The position numbers were made by a program, and so were the translations under genes. Shown here in pieces: positions 51,240 through 61,400 of a stretch of 64,000 bases of DNA; within the stretch, counting starts at the first letter, position 1, and each line of letters opens with the position of its first letter. Under the pieces are notes generated by a model. The model was not told the DNA's origin, did not search any database, and worked only from the letters and a program-made list of their open reading frames with translations. The stretch spans positions 130,847 to 194,846 of the forward strand of contig NW_013657654.1 in assembly GCF_000142905.1 (NCBI RefSeq). Reading direction: 5' to 3'. The DNA is from Thecamonas trahens ATCC 50062 (Eukaryota > Apusozoa > Apusomonadida > Apusomonadidae).

Positions 51240-53116
51240 ATCCCGAGCTCATCTCGGCCCATCTGGATGGCTCAAAGTGGACCAAGGCCTCGTCCAAGGT
51301 CACTGTTACCACCATCATCAACACTCAGTGCATCACTATTGGTGATGCCCTGCGGGATATGGACTCCAGGGATGTCATCTCGGGCGACTTTGTCCTCGTG
51401 GCCGGCGACGTCGTCTCCAACCTCGACCTCCGCCCCGTCATCGCCGAGCATAAGAGGCGCCGGGAGGCCGACAAGGGCGCCATCATGACTTCGGTGTACA
51501 AAAAGGTGGCGCCGTCGCACCGTACCCGCTCGCTCAACGATGACGTCATTGTCGGGCTCAACACAGAGACGTCCGAGGTGGTCTACTTCTCGTCCGAGGT
51601 CGAGTCGTCCAAGATTGATCTCGACGTCCGGCTCTTCACCGAGGTGCCCAAACTCGAGCTCCGCCATGATCTGCTGGACACCTTTATCGACATCTGCGCA
51701 CCCGAGGTGCTCATGCTGTTTTCGGACAACTTTGACTACTCGGACTTGCGCTCCGACTTTGTGCGCGGCATTCTCGGCGCCGAGATTCTCGGCAACAAGG
51801 TCTTTGCCCACATTGTCTCCTCGCACTACGCCGCCCGCATCCAGTGCCTCAAGACCTACGCCGCCGTCTCGCTCGACGTTGTCCACCGGTGGACCTTTCC
51901 GCTGGTGCCGGACTCGAACTTTATGAACTCGTCGCTCTATCGCCACGCCCGCCACAACGTCTATCGCGAGCAGGGTGTCACTCTCGCCCGCTCGTCAGTT
52001 GTCGGCGGCGACACGGTCATCGGCCGTGGAACGTGCATTGCCGAAGGCGCGTCGGTCGAGGGCTGCATCATCGGCCGCAACTGCGTCATTGGCAAGGGCG
52101 TCAAGCTCGTCGGCTGCTACATCTGGGACTCGGTTACCATCGAAGCCGATGTCACGGTCGAGTCATCCATCATTGCCTCGGGCGCTGTCCTCCGCGCCGG
52201 TGCCGTCGTCTCGCCCGGCTCGATCGTCTCGTACAATGTTGTCATCGGCGCCGGTCACGTTGTTCCGCCGTCGACCAAGATCACCACCGCCGCGCCGTCG
52301 TCGTCGTTTGACGACGCCTCGTCGTTTGCCTCGGACTCGGGCGAGCTCGCCTCGTCACCGCTCGCCTCTTCGCCGCACGCCGCCGCTTTTCTCGCCCGCT
52401 CCTCACCGTCGCGCGCCTCGGCTGTGCCCAGCAGCCTGCACGCCGACGTCGGCGCCGGCGGCGTCGGCCGCGTGTACGACGACCCGTGCCAGGACTCGTC
52501 GCTTGTCCTCCGCCGCCACATCGCCACCGTCCACGACCTTGACGACGAGAGCGACTCGGAGTCGACCGCATCCGACGACTCGCTCGACGACGGCAACTAC
52601 GACCCGCATTCGCACTTTATGCGCGAGATGGTAGCGACCATGGACCGCGGCGCGACTGAAAACCACGAAGTTGAGAATGTCGCTGTCGAGATTGCCTCGC
52701 TCAAGCTCGCTTTTGACCGTACCGTCGCTGACGTCTCCACCGCCATCCTTGTCTGGCTGCTCGGCGCTGTCGACGCCAAGGATCCAATCAACTCGACCAA
52801 GGCCATGCTCGGCAAGTGGAGCCCGCTGTTGCGCAAGTTTCAGGGCGATCTCTCGCGCGACGACGAGACCGATCTCTGCATCTCGTTCCAGGACTACGCC
52901 ATGGCCCACCCCGAGTTTATGGCCGTCTCGCACATCCCGCTCCAGCTCCTCTACGAAGACGACATCCTCTCGCGCAACGCCATCCTCGCCTGGGCCGACC
53001 TGGTCAAGGAGGAGGGCGACGACGTTGCCATTCTCGACCACGCCGACCGCTTCCTCACCTGGCTTCGCGAGAACAACGACGAGTACGAGTACGACTCGTA
53101 CGAGGAGTACGAGTAA
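51240..53116 (+). CDS. EIF2B5: Translation initiation factor eIF2B subunit epsilon (5'-truncated by gap)
   Basis: The visible part is about 625 aa and begins inside the nucleotidyltransferase-like domain; the first 80-110 residues lie in or before the gap. The order fits eIF2B-epsilon: IGDALRDMDSRDVISGDFVL and VAGDVVSNLDL, then SHRTRSLNDDVIVGLN, the YDLLD-like RHDLLDTFIDICAPEVLMLF, DNFDYSDLRSDFVRGIL, AEILGNKVFAHIV, RHNVYREQGVTLAR, left-handed beta-helix hexapeptides (SVVGGDTVIGRGTCIAEGAS), an acidic/Ser linker, and a C-terminal W2 domain (aromatic/acidic helices near residues 520-610) ending in EYEYDSYEEYE. eIF2B is the GDP-GTP exchange factor for eIF2; the W2 domain of epsilon is catalytic. 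The frame is intact from the gap edge to the stop. Confidence 0.95.
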
Positions 53117-53169
53117 GAGTAACACAACCGTGGTGGTGCAAGTTGTCGGTAGACACGTGCAGCGCAGCC

Positions 53170-55121
53170 TCATCGCGCCGCCGCGTGGCCCTCGGCATTG
53201 ATGTGCTTGAACATGGCGTTGCGGGTTGGGAACTGGGTGAGACACACACTGCACTGCCACTGCGCGGCAGCGCCCTTGCCCTTCTTGCGACGGCGGGGCC
53301 GGCGCTTCTCGGTCACGGCTCGGTCGGGCTGGTCCTCGGTCACGGTCGCGCGCTCCAGCGCCGCACTCGATGACGTGTGCGGGACGTGGGTCTCGTTCCG
53401 CGCTGTGTCCATGTACACAAACCCGGTGTCGGCGCCGGCGCCATCAGCGGCGTCGGCGGCGAGCATGGCCTCACGCACCTGCGCTGCCTTGCGCTTGTGC
53501 TTCTTCGAGTTAAGGTGGTTCGAGAGCTGGCCCGGCGACTTGAACTTTGTCTTGCACAGTGGGCACCACGGCCTGCCGTCGGCGTCGACAATGTCGGCCG
53601 GTGCGATCGACGGCGCAGGGGGCTGCGCCGGCTGCGTCGGCTGTGCCGCAGCTGCGGGAGGCGGCTCGTCTAGTGACGCTGCGGCGTGGCCGCCGGCGAT
53701 TCCACCGGTGTGGCCGGAGCCGAGAGCACCTGGTCATCGGCGCCGTTGCCGATGACCTGCTCCAGGGCGGCGCCCGCGGCAGCGGCGCGGAGTTGGGCCT
53801 CAGCGGCGGCCTTTTTCTTGTGCTTCTTGGAGTTATTGTGGTTGCGGAGCTGGCCGATGGTGCCAAAGCTCTTGGAGCAGAGCTCGCACTCGTAGACGAT
53901 GGTCGCGTCGTCGCCCGAGGCAGAGTTAGCGCCAGTAGCGGCAGCTGCGGCGCTGGGAGCCACCGAAGCGCTGGCCGAGGTGTCGACGCGGTCGTAGATG
54001 GAGTAGTTGTCGTCGTAGAGGGCGGCAAACTCGTCCGAGTCCATCTCCTCCATCATTTGGGCCTCCCAAACCTCGCGGGCAGCCTTGGCTTGAGCGCGGC
54101 GGGTCTCAGCGTTGGCTTTGGCGCGGGCAAGGGCGGAGGCCTTGCGCTCGGCCTTGGTCTTGGCCTCTTGTGCAGCACGGCGTGCACGTTCCTTCTCGAG
54201 GGCGATCATGCGCGGGTCGCGGCGGGCGACCGACTTGACCAGAGAGCGAATGAGCTCGTTGTGCTCGATTCGCGCCTTGTTGCGGGCCTTGTCGTTCTTC
54301 TTCCTGGCAGCGCGCTTGATCTGGCGATTTGGCGCGGTCCGCAGGTCGTAGATATCGACCCATGCAAAGGACTTTGCGGTGGTGAACGCGTTCCACGCCG
54401 AGTAAAAGGCGCGGACGGTCTCGGGAGCCGCCTGCGATCCACCAAACGTCGGACGGGTCCGCGGCTTGATATCGGGCGCGGCAAGGTCGACCTCTTCGCG
54501 GTTGAGCGCCTCAAACAGCCCGCCCATGACAGCGTAGAACGAGTCGTCGTCGGCATCATCAAACGACGAATATGACGAGGAGGAGAAGAAGGGCCAGACG
54601 TTGACGAGAACAGCGTCGCCGTCGCCATTGCCGCCGCCACTCGATCCAGCGCCCCCATGGAGGATGGAGATGCGATGCTCATCGTACCACGCTCGCTCGT
54701 CGGGATCCGACAGCGTCTCGTACGCCGCCTGGATGCGCTGGAAGAAAGCATGGGCCTCCTCCGCCCGATGCAGGTTCTTGTCCGGATGCCACTCCCTAGC
54801 CAGTGCCCGATACGCCTTCTTGATGGCTGCTTCCGATGCGTCCAGTTGCAGGCCCAGTAGCTGCACAGTCAGGAGGGGAGAGGGGAGGAGGGTGAGATGG
54901 GGGCGGAGCCGGGGGGGGGGGGATGATGGGGGGGGGGGGTGGTTGTGGTGTGGGTGGGACAGCGAGATCAGATCAGATCAGAGCTGATCAGAGCTGATCA
55001 GAGCTGATCCTGAGCCATCCTCCTGCTCCTGCTCCTCCTGCTCATAGCCACAGCAGGCCCTTGCATCAAAATTCCATACCTCGTAGTGGCACACCATGCG
55101 CCCGGTTGCGTCGGACGACAT
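53170..55121 (-). CDS. DNAJC21: DNAJC21/Jjj1-type J-protein with zinc fingers
   Basis: Exon 1 is 55121-55080 (MSSDATGRMVCHYE), the intron 55079-54861 runs GTATGG to GTGCAG, and exon 2 is 54860-53170. The join HYELLGLQLDAS is a normal J-domain start; HPD is in WHPDKN. After the J domain come a Gly-rich loop, FYSAWNAFTTAKSFAWVDIY, the basic coiled segment (RQIKRAARKKNDKARNKARI), and U1-like C2H2 fingers (CELCSKSFGTIGQLRNHNNS KKH; CPLCKTKFKSPGQLSNHLNS KKH), with CSVCLTQFPTRNAMFKHINA at the end. The family releases pre-60S factors (Arx1/Rei1 step). The frame shifts between residues 390 and 410 (about 53685-53720); one extra base there links SAPATPV to the second zinc finger and gives 578 codons. 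Confidence 0.9.
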
Positions 55122-55474
55122 GTGTGGTTGTTGGGTGGTGGGGTGGGGTGGGGTGGGTTGGGGTGGGTGGTGGGTTGGGGTGGGTGGTGGCTGGTGGGTG
55201 GTGGGTGGGGTGGCTGGTGGGTGGTGGGTGATGGGTGGGTGATGGGTGGATGGGTGATGGGTGCTGGCTGGTGGGCGATGGGTGGCTGATGGGTGATGGG
55301 TGCTGGCTGGTGGGCGATGGGTGGCTGGCTGACGAGGGACGAATGACTGAGAGGCTCTCCACCCAAAGCCGACAAAGGCACCGAACAGAACAATCCGACT
55401 GCCTGTTGCCCCCCCCCCCCCCCCCCCCTCCCCCCTCCCCCTTCCCCCTCGTCCCCCCACACCTCCCTCCTTCC
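55122..55474. repeat. Divergent intergenic region with GGTG-rich repeats
   Basis: 353 bp. From about 55130 to 55330 the plus strand is a G/T-rich array (GGGTGGTGGGTGGGG, GATGGGTGGATGGGTGATGG, GGTGCTGGCTGGTGGGCGATGGGTGGCTG repeated twice). A C-run at 55410-55430 precedes the plus-strand gene. On the minus strand it reads Pro/His-rich, which explains long open frames that I reject. Confidence 0.75.
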
Positions 55475-56536
55475 ATGTCCGCACTACTGCGTGCTCTTAC
55501 CCGGGCACTCCCGCGCCACCCACTGCGGCCTGTCTCGGCTGCCACCACCACTTCGGCCGCCCGCACGATCTCGGGCACATCGCGGGCAGAGGGGCATGTT
55601 GCGGGCCTAGGGACTACGGTCGAGCTGAACAACGGGGTGGCCATGCCGCGGATGGGTCTCGGCACGTGGCAGGCCGAGCCGGGCGCGGTGGGCGCTGCCG
55701 TCACTGCTGCTCTCGCCGCAGGCTACAGGCACATCGACTGCGCCTCGGTGTACGGCAACGAGGGCGAGGTGGGCCTCGCGCTGGCGGCGGCCATCGCCGA
55801 TGGCGTTGTTACGCGCGATGACGTCTTTGTCACCTCCAAGCTCTGGTGCACCTCGCACGGCACAGACAACGTGGCGCCCGCCCTCGAGCGGAGTCTGGAG
55901 CGGCTCGGACTGGACCATCTTGATCTGTACCTCATCCACGTCCCTGTCGCCCTCCGCAAGCGCGCGCCTGAGGACGGGGGCAACGAGGCTAGCGTCGAGA
56001 TTGTCCACATTCCGCTGGCAGAGACCTGGGCTGGCATGGAATCTGTGCTTGCGGCAGGCCTCACCCGTGCCATCGGTGTCTCCAACATGCCCACCCTCAC
56101 CCTCAACGACCTGCTCGGCTCGGCCTCTGTTATTCCGGCCGTCAACCAGATCGAGCGCCACCCGTACCTTCCCCAGACCGAGCACGCTTCCTGGGCCGCA
56201 GAGCACGGCATCCAGATCATCGCCTACTCGCCGCTGGGCAACGCGTCGCTCGACGCCCACGCTGCCCCCGGCGCCCCGCCGCCGCTTCTGGAGCACCCGG
56301 TCGTCGCAGACGTGGCCGCCGCCGTCGGTGCTACCCGCGCACAGGTCCTCCTCGCCTGGAACCTGGCCCAGGGCTCGTCGGTCATCCCCAAGTCGGTCTC
56401 GCCAGCTCGCATCGTCGAGAACGCTGCCTCCATCGACCTGCAGCTGCCGGCCGACGCCCTTGAAGCCCTTAACGCGCTCGATTGCGGCAGGCGCTATCTC
56501 GACTTTGCCTGGACTGGCTTCTCCCTCTTTAAGTGA
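55475..56536 (+). CDS. Aldo/keto reductase
   Basis: 353 aa, intact frame; ATG 55475. An N-terminal basic, Arg/Ala/Ser-rich stretch (MSALLRALTRALPRHPLRP) is compatible with a mitochondrial presequence. The (beta/alpha)8 AKR core starts at LNNGVAMPRMGLGTWQ. The catalytic tetrad is visible: Asp88 (HIDCAS), Tyr93 (VYGNE), Lys122 (VTSKLW) and His155 (LYLIHVP). NADPH-site elements are GVSNM, AVNQIERHPYL, IIAYSPLG and SSVIPKSVSPARI. It reduces carbonyls with NADPH; the substrate is not inferable. The last helix ends FAWTGFSLFK. It is convergent with the next gene, 79 nt apart. Confidence 0.92.
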   Translation: MSALLRALTRALPRHPLRPVSAATTTSAARTISGTSRAEGHVAGLGTTVELNNGVAMPRMGLGTWQAEPGAVGAAVTAALAAGYRHIDCASVYGNEGEVGLALAAAIADGVVTRDDVFVTSKLWCTSHGTDNVAPALERSLERLGLDHLDLYLIHVPVALRKRAPEDGGNEASVEIVHIPLAETWAGMESVLAAGLTRAIGVSNMPTLTLNDLLGSASVIPAVNQIERHPYLPQTEHASWAAEHGIQIIAYSPLGNASLDAHAAPGAPPPLLEHPVVADVAAAVGATRAQVLLAWNLAQGSSVIPKSVSPARIVENAASIDLQLPADALEALNALDCGRRYLDFAWTGFSLFK

Positions 56537-56615
56537 GTACCCGCGCTCCGTGGCACAACTGTAAACCTGCAAGGGCATTGCGGTCGAGAGCGCCGCAGGC
56601 GTTCGGACCTGGAGC

Positions 56616-56891
56616 TCAGAAGAGCTTAAAAGCCGAGAGCATTGACGCGGCCTTGATGGCGCCGCGAACGTCAAAGCCCCACAGGTTCTTGATGTCGGCG
56701 TAGACGACATCGAGCTTTGCCCGCATGGCCGGATCGGGCCGCTTGACCACCTTGGTCGCCTCGGCGACCAACTCCTTCTTGGTTGCCTCGTCGAGGGCCA
56801 CCCAGTAGTTGACAATGTCCTCAAACCGCGCCGTCCCGGCCTCCAGCTTTCCCTTGCCCTTGCCCTCCTCGTCCCCCTCCGCCGCTCCCAT
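56616..56891 (-). CDS. Small conserved-looking protein, about 91 aa
   Basis: I do not recognise this gene. The C-terminal 75 residues look like a compact helical protein: ARFEDIVNYWVALDEATKKE, VAEATKVVKRPDPAMRAKLD, VVYADIKNLWGFDVRGAIKA. The start is chosen at ATG 56891 (MGAAEGDEEGKGKGK) because upstream sequence in the same frame is repetitive or Arg/Trp-rich. An upstream exon is possible. The codon pattern (GCC/GAC/AAG endings) matches the neighbouring real genes. Confidence 0.5.
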   Translation of the reverse strand: MGAAEGDEEGKGKGKLEAGTARFEDIVNYWVALDEATKKELVAEATKVVKRPDPAMRAKLDVVYADIKNLWGFDVRGAIKAASMLSAFKLF

Positions 56892-57721
56892 CGCCGGCCC
56901 TGTCGACGCTGCCCGTATCCCACGCCATCTGCCGATTGCCATCCACCGCCATCGGCTGCCTGTCGCCGCCGTCGGCGCAGCACCCGCCGCCACACCCACA
57001 GTCGGCGCAGCAGCCGTCCACCGTCCCGCCGCCCACCGGCCCGCTCCGCACCACGTCAAGCACCGCGCCGCCATGCAAGCCTCTTGCACCTGTCCCTGCT
57101 TCCTGCTCTGCTGCGGTAGAGAGCCGTGTCGCCTGTCGCCCTCCCGCAACACGCCCTGCTTGTCGGCCACCGCTGGCCACTGCTGCCAGCCGCAGCCAGG
57201 GCTGGCTGCGGCTGGCGACAGATACAGCCCATCTCGGCCTCCGATCTCGACCGCCCGATGTCTGGCCTGGTTGCGGCATCGGATCAGCCCGATGTCTGGC
57301 CTGGTCTGGCCTGGTTGCGGCATCGGATCAGTCTGGCCTGGTTGCGGCATCGGATCAGTCTGGCCTGGTTGCGGCACCAGATCAGCCCGATGTCTGGCCT
57401 AGTCTGGCCTGGTTGCGGCACCGGATCAGTCTGGCCTGGTTGCGGCACCGGATCAGTCTGGCCTGGTTGCGGCACCGGATCAGTCTGGCCTGGTTGCGGC
57501 ATCGGATCAGTCTGGCCTGGTTGCGGCACCGGATCAGTCTGGCCTGGTTGCGGCACCGGATCAGTCTGGCCTGGTTGCGGCATCGGATCAGTCTGGTCTG
57601 GTTGCGGCACCGGATCAGCCCGATGTCTGGCCTGTTACCGAGCAGGGGCGAGTCGGCTAGCGTGTACGGCGCGAGGGTGCACTTGACTCTGCTGCTGCTG
57701 CTGCTGCTGCTGAGTGGGGTC
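56892..57721. other. Divergent intergenic region containing a 27-bp minisatellite
   Basis: 830 bp. The first 350 bp are GC-rich with CCGCC/GGCGGC clusters and no clear frame. The minisatellite occupies about 57262-57640. A (CTG)8 run at 57690-57713 lies just before the ATG of the PARP-finger gene. Confidence 0.55.
57262..57640. repeat. 27-bp minisatellite
   Basis: About twelve copies of CTGGCCTGGTTGCGGCA(C/T)CGGATCAGT with small variants; longer units with a GCCCGATGTCTGGCC insert appear at the 5' end and middle. Because 27 is a multiple of three and the unit lacks stops, open frames run through it on both strands (for example MPQPGQTDP on the minus strand and PGCGTGSVW on the plus). I treat these as artefacts. 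Confidence 0.93.
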
Positions 57722-58496
57722 ATGGCGGACACGCGGGTGTCGTCGGTCTGCCTCAGCATTGGATATGCGCCCACAGGGCGAGCAAAGTGCAAGTGGTGCA
57801 AGGCAGCCATTGCCAAGGATGCGCTCCGCATCAGCCGGTCTGTCCCTTCGCCCTTTGTACGCAGCAGCTGGCCAAGGGGGAATCAGAGAGGGAAGGAAGG
57901 GAGGGGGGGGATGCTGACTCATGGTGCTGATCATGGTGGAGATGGATGTATGGATGCTCATGCCCATGTGCTGTCGCTGATGAATGGCGTCGCCACCAAC
58001 TCATCATGGGCCGTGACGTTTGCTGGGCGATGATGGGACAGTATGACGGGATCATGACGCTCCACTACCACGCCAGCCCTTGCTTCTTTCACAAGCAGCT
58101 CAAGATGCGCCCGACAACGTACAAGTTGCGGGATGTGAACCAGCTCGACGGGTTTACCGATCTGCGGTGGCAAGACCAGGTGGCGTACGCAGAGCAGCTA
58201 GCAGCTCACGTCGCCGATCTTGATGCTGGCGTCCTCCCGCCGCCTCCTCCCACCGACGACGACAACGACGGCGATGATGCCGACGACGGGCCGCCGCCGT
58301 ACCGTGCGTCACCAGACGTGCCGGAAAAACCGTCAACAAGCTCAAGGTTGCTGAGCTCAAGACAGAGCTCCGCGCCCGTGGCCTCAAGGTTAGCGGCCGC
58401 AAGGCCGAGCTCATCGCTCGTCTTGCCGACGACGATGCCACCATGTGTCCTGTGCCGAGCTACGAGTCGTCTGATGAGGAACCTGACCCATTGTGA
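57722..58496 (+). CDS. PARP-type zinc finger and SAP domain protein, no catalytic domain
   Basis: Exon 1 is 57722-57856 (ATG after a CTG repeat), the intron 57857-58041 runs GTACGC to GGACAG, and exon 2 is 58042-58496. The join SPFYDGIMTLHYHASPCFF is a PARP-finger feature; together with CKWCKAAIAKDALRISR and LDGFTDLRWQDQ it forms one zf-PARP domain (residues about 13-85). The metal ligands are C-x2-C and H-x3-C, one residue longer than the usual H-x2-C. An acidic Pro/Asp linker follows, then a SAP motif (VNKLKVAELKTELRARGLKV, RKAELIARL) at about 150-182. The frame breaks in the AAAAA run at 58325-58329; one more A gives 197 codons (196 aa). The domains suggest binding to DNA breaks, as in PARP1 or DNA ligase III fingers, but no transferase or ligase domain is encoded. 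Confidence 0.82.
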
Positions 58497-61400
58497 GCAG
58501 TTTATGTCGATGTTGACGTCGATGAGACCGTCGACTCCGACTCGACGAAAAGATCGAGGCGTTGGCCCGGATCGGCTGCGACGACGACGCTGCCAGCGAC
58601 GGCGAGGACTTGTCGCTCACCTGCCGTGATAGCTTGCCGCCCTCGCTGTAGTGTGGCCGCGGGAGCGACGCGCCAGCCACCGACTGCGTCAGCCGCTTTT
58701 GCATCGCCAGCGAGACGCCCGGATGGTGGTCGTGCGCGCCTGCAAAGAGATCGAGCGCAACCGCGTCCTCGGGTGTGCTGCCCTTTTCAGGCGCAACCTT
58801 CATCGTGTGGTTGTGCCGGAAGAAAAGGCGTGGAAGACTACCACGAACACTGCGGCCGAGCACGCAATGATGATGGCAATGGTGACATACCCGAGCATGT
58901 TCGACTGCTGAGTGTAAAAGACCTGCCCAAAGACGAGGACCACAAGCGAGGCAAAGAGCAGCGCTGACTCGACCATGTTGCATGCCACCGAGTTGAACGG
59001 CACGTACCGCTGCTGGACGGCAAGCGCCACCAGGAGCGCGAGCTGCGCAATCATCGCCTGGACCGGCGGCGACTCGGAGAACGTCATCATCGCCACAGCA
59101 ATAAAGAGCTTGCGCATGATGACAATGAGCTCGTACCACGCCAGCGACGGCCGGAACCGCGACGAGATGATGCCAAAGACCCGAAAGCCGGCAGACTTGG
59201 TGTCCTCCAGCGACGACCGGTACTTGAGAATGAGGAGAAGAAAGGTAGCCGGAATGCCCATGACGTACACCACCACGGCTGCAATGCCTGCAGGCAGCAT
59301 GTCCATCCACCACGGTTGGTAGCACTCGAGCGACGGATCCGCATCGAGCAGGTATCGCCCATCGGCCTGCTGCGTGCAGTCAAAGAACTCGACGGCCTTG
59401 GCAGAGAGGAACATATACGCAAATGACGCCACCGTCACCATCGAAGTGCCCACCAGCCACCACGGGATTCCACGGTGCCGTCGCGAGACCACCGAGCACA
59501 GCAGCCGCGAGAAGAGCACAAGCGCAATGTACACAGTGCCCAGCAGGAGTGGAGCCGCCATCGTCACACCCCACTTGAACGCGTACGGGTACTCGACAGA
59601 GCAGTCGGTGGCAAGCAGGTCGACGTTAAAGTTGAGAACAGAGAAAAAGTCAAAGACCTTCAGGACTGCAGACGGCCACCGGAGCTTGAACGATGCCATC
59701 ACCGCAATGATCTGCCAAAAGTTGAGTCCGATCGAGACAACCGCCATCCGCGACGCCCACGACTTGCGGTACTTCTTGATGCCAGACTTGACCATCGACC
59801 GCGAAAAGTACGCCAGGCCACCAAGGAGGCCACCAGCAGCGAGCACAACAACCAGCGAGAACGCCGACCACCGCATCCACGCGTCGTCAGGGCACTTGAC
59901 GCATCGCGACGAGAGCCGGTAGTACCGCGGCGTGCCCTTGGAGCACTCGGCGCAGCTCGAGCCTTGGTACCCAGTCGCGCAGGTGTTGTTGCGCAGGCAC
60001 GCCTCGCGCGGCACGCACGGCTGGAACAGCAGCGGGTTGTTCGGCGACGACGTGAAGCCAGCCTGCGGGAACGGACTTGATCGTCCGCCCAGGCACTCGC
60101 CGTTTGGCGGGCATGTCACGCATGGGCCGTTCGGAGGGCCATACAGTCCAAGTCCGCACACGCACTCGCCAGTCCCGGCCTCGGCGTACATAGCCTCGCC
60201 GCACACGGTTCGGAAGCTAAAGCTGTACACACTCGCCAACGAGTTGCCCGACAAGTCGGTCGCGTCCGTCACAATCTCCACCATGTACCGAGCCACGGCA
60301 TCAAGCTCTGCGTCGGGCGTCAGCTGGAGCAGGCTCTCCGAGAGCCAGACTGGAGACACCTGATCGATCCGCACCCGGTCGGTGCCGTCAAGCGGAACTG
60401 CATACAGCCGGACCGCAGCCGTTGTCGTCTGCTGGTTCATGGCCTCCGAGAACGTGATCTCCACCACTGAGTCGACCTCAACCGAGCCCACGCCAGATTG
60501 CGGCGTGTGACCCACCACTTGCGGCGCTGCGAGGTCCTTGGTTCGGAACCGGAACGTGACCGGCGCGATAGCGTTGCCTGGCACGTCAAACACGCTCTGA
60601 ACAACCACTTCGTGGACGACGTCGCCGACCAGGGCGCTCACCGGCGTCAGCGTTAGCACCTCGCCACTCGCCCCGCTCGTCCAAGTCTCGACTGCAGACA
60701 CAGCGGTGTCGCCGACATCGTCGCCGTCCGAGTCGTAGCGCAGCACCACGCTGTTCGCTGACGCCGCGCGGTCGATAACCTCGTCAAACTCGATGACGAC
60801 AGTTGATTCTAGAGCCACTCCGACCGCGTCGTCGACCGGTGTCATCGCCTCCACCTGCGGTGGAATGACGGCCGTCGTGAACGAGTACGTCAGCGTCCGC
60901 CCCAGCTGAAGCAGGTCCGGCAGGTCGGTGGTTACCACTGTCGTTACATTGGCGCCAAACACGAGGTTGTACGTCACTGTGTCCTCCAGTGGGCTTGCCG
61001 GCGTAAACCGCGCCACGTTGCCGTTCTCCGACCAGCTCCACACACCGGCAATGCGATTGGCAGGTACATCGCTCACATCGGCTCGCACCGCGTAGATTGC
61101 CTCGCTGGTCAGGTCGACGTTCATCGTCGCACCAAAAAGACCACCACGTCGGCGTCGAGCTCGACGCCGGTTGCCCCGTCGCTCGGTTCAAAGAACGCAA
61201 GGAGCTCAACAACCCGGAACGCCGCCGTCCCATCGACAAGCCCGGTCATCGATTCGGCCACCGACGCGTTGACCAGCACCGCGTACTGCCGGTTCTTGAT
61301 CATCGGGCTCACCGGAAGCGCGACGAGCTCGGTCGCACTTTGCCACGAGAGGGAGACTGGCACAATGCCGTCGGCTGTCGTATCGGTCAGCGAGAATGCG

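Noticed and set aside
54998-55704. Minus-strand Pro/His-rich frames (HHPSPTHHPPP type).
   Set aside because: They are translations of the GGTG/GATG repeat array on the opposite strand; the real gene there is only exon 1 of DNAJC21.
56821-57831. Minus-strand MPQPGQTDP and plus-strand PGCGTGSVW repeat proteins.
   Set aside because: Stop-free 27-bp units open most frames; none has a flanking conserved domain.
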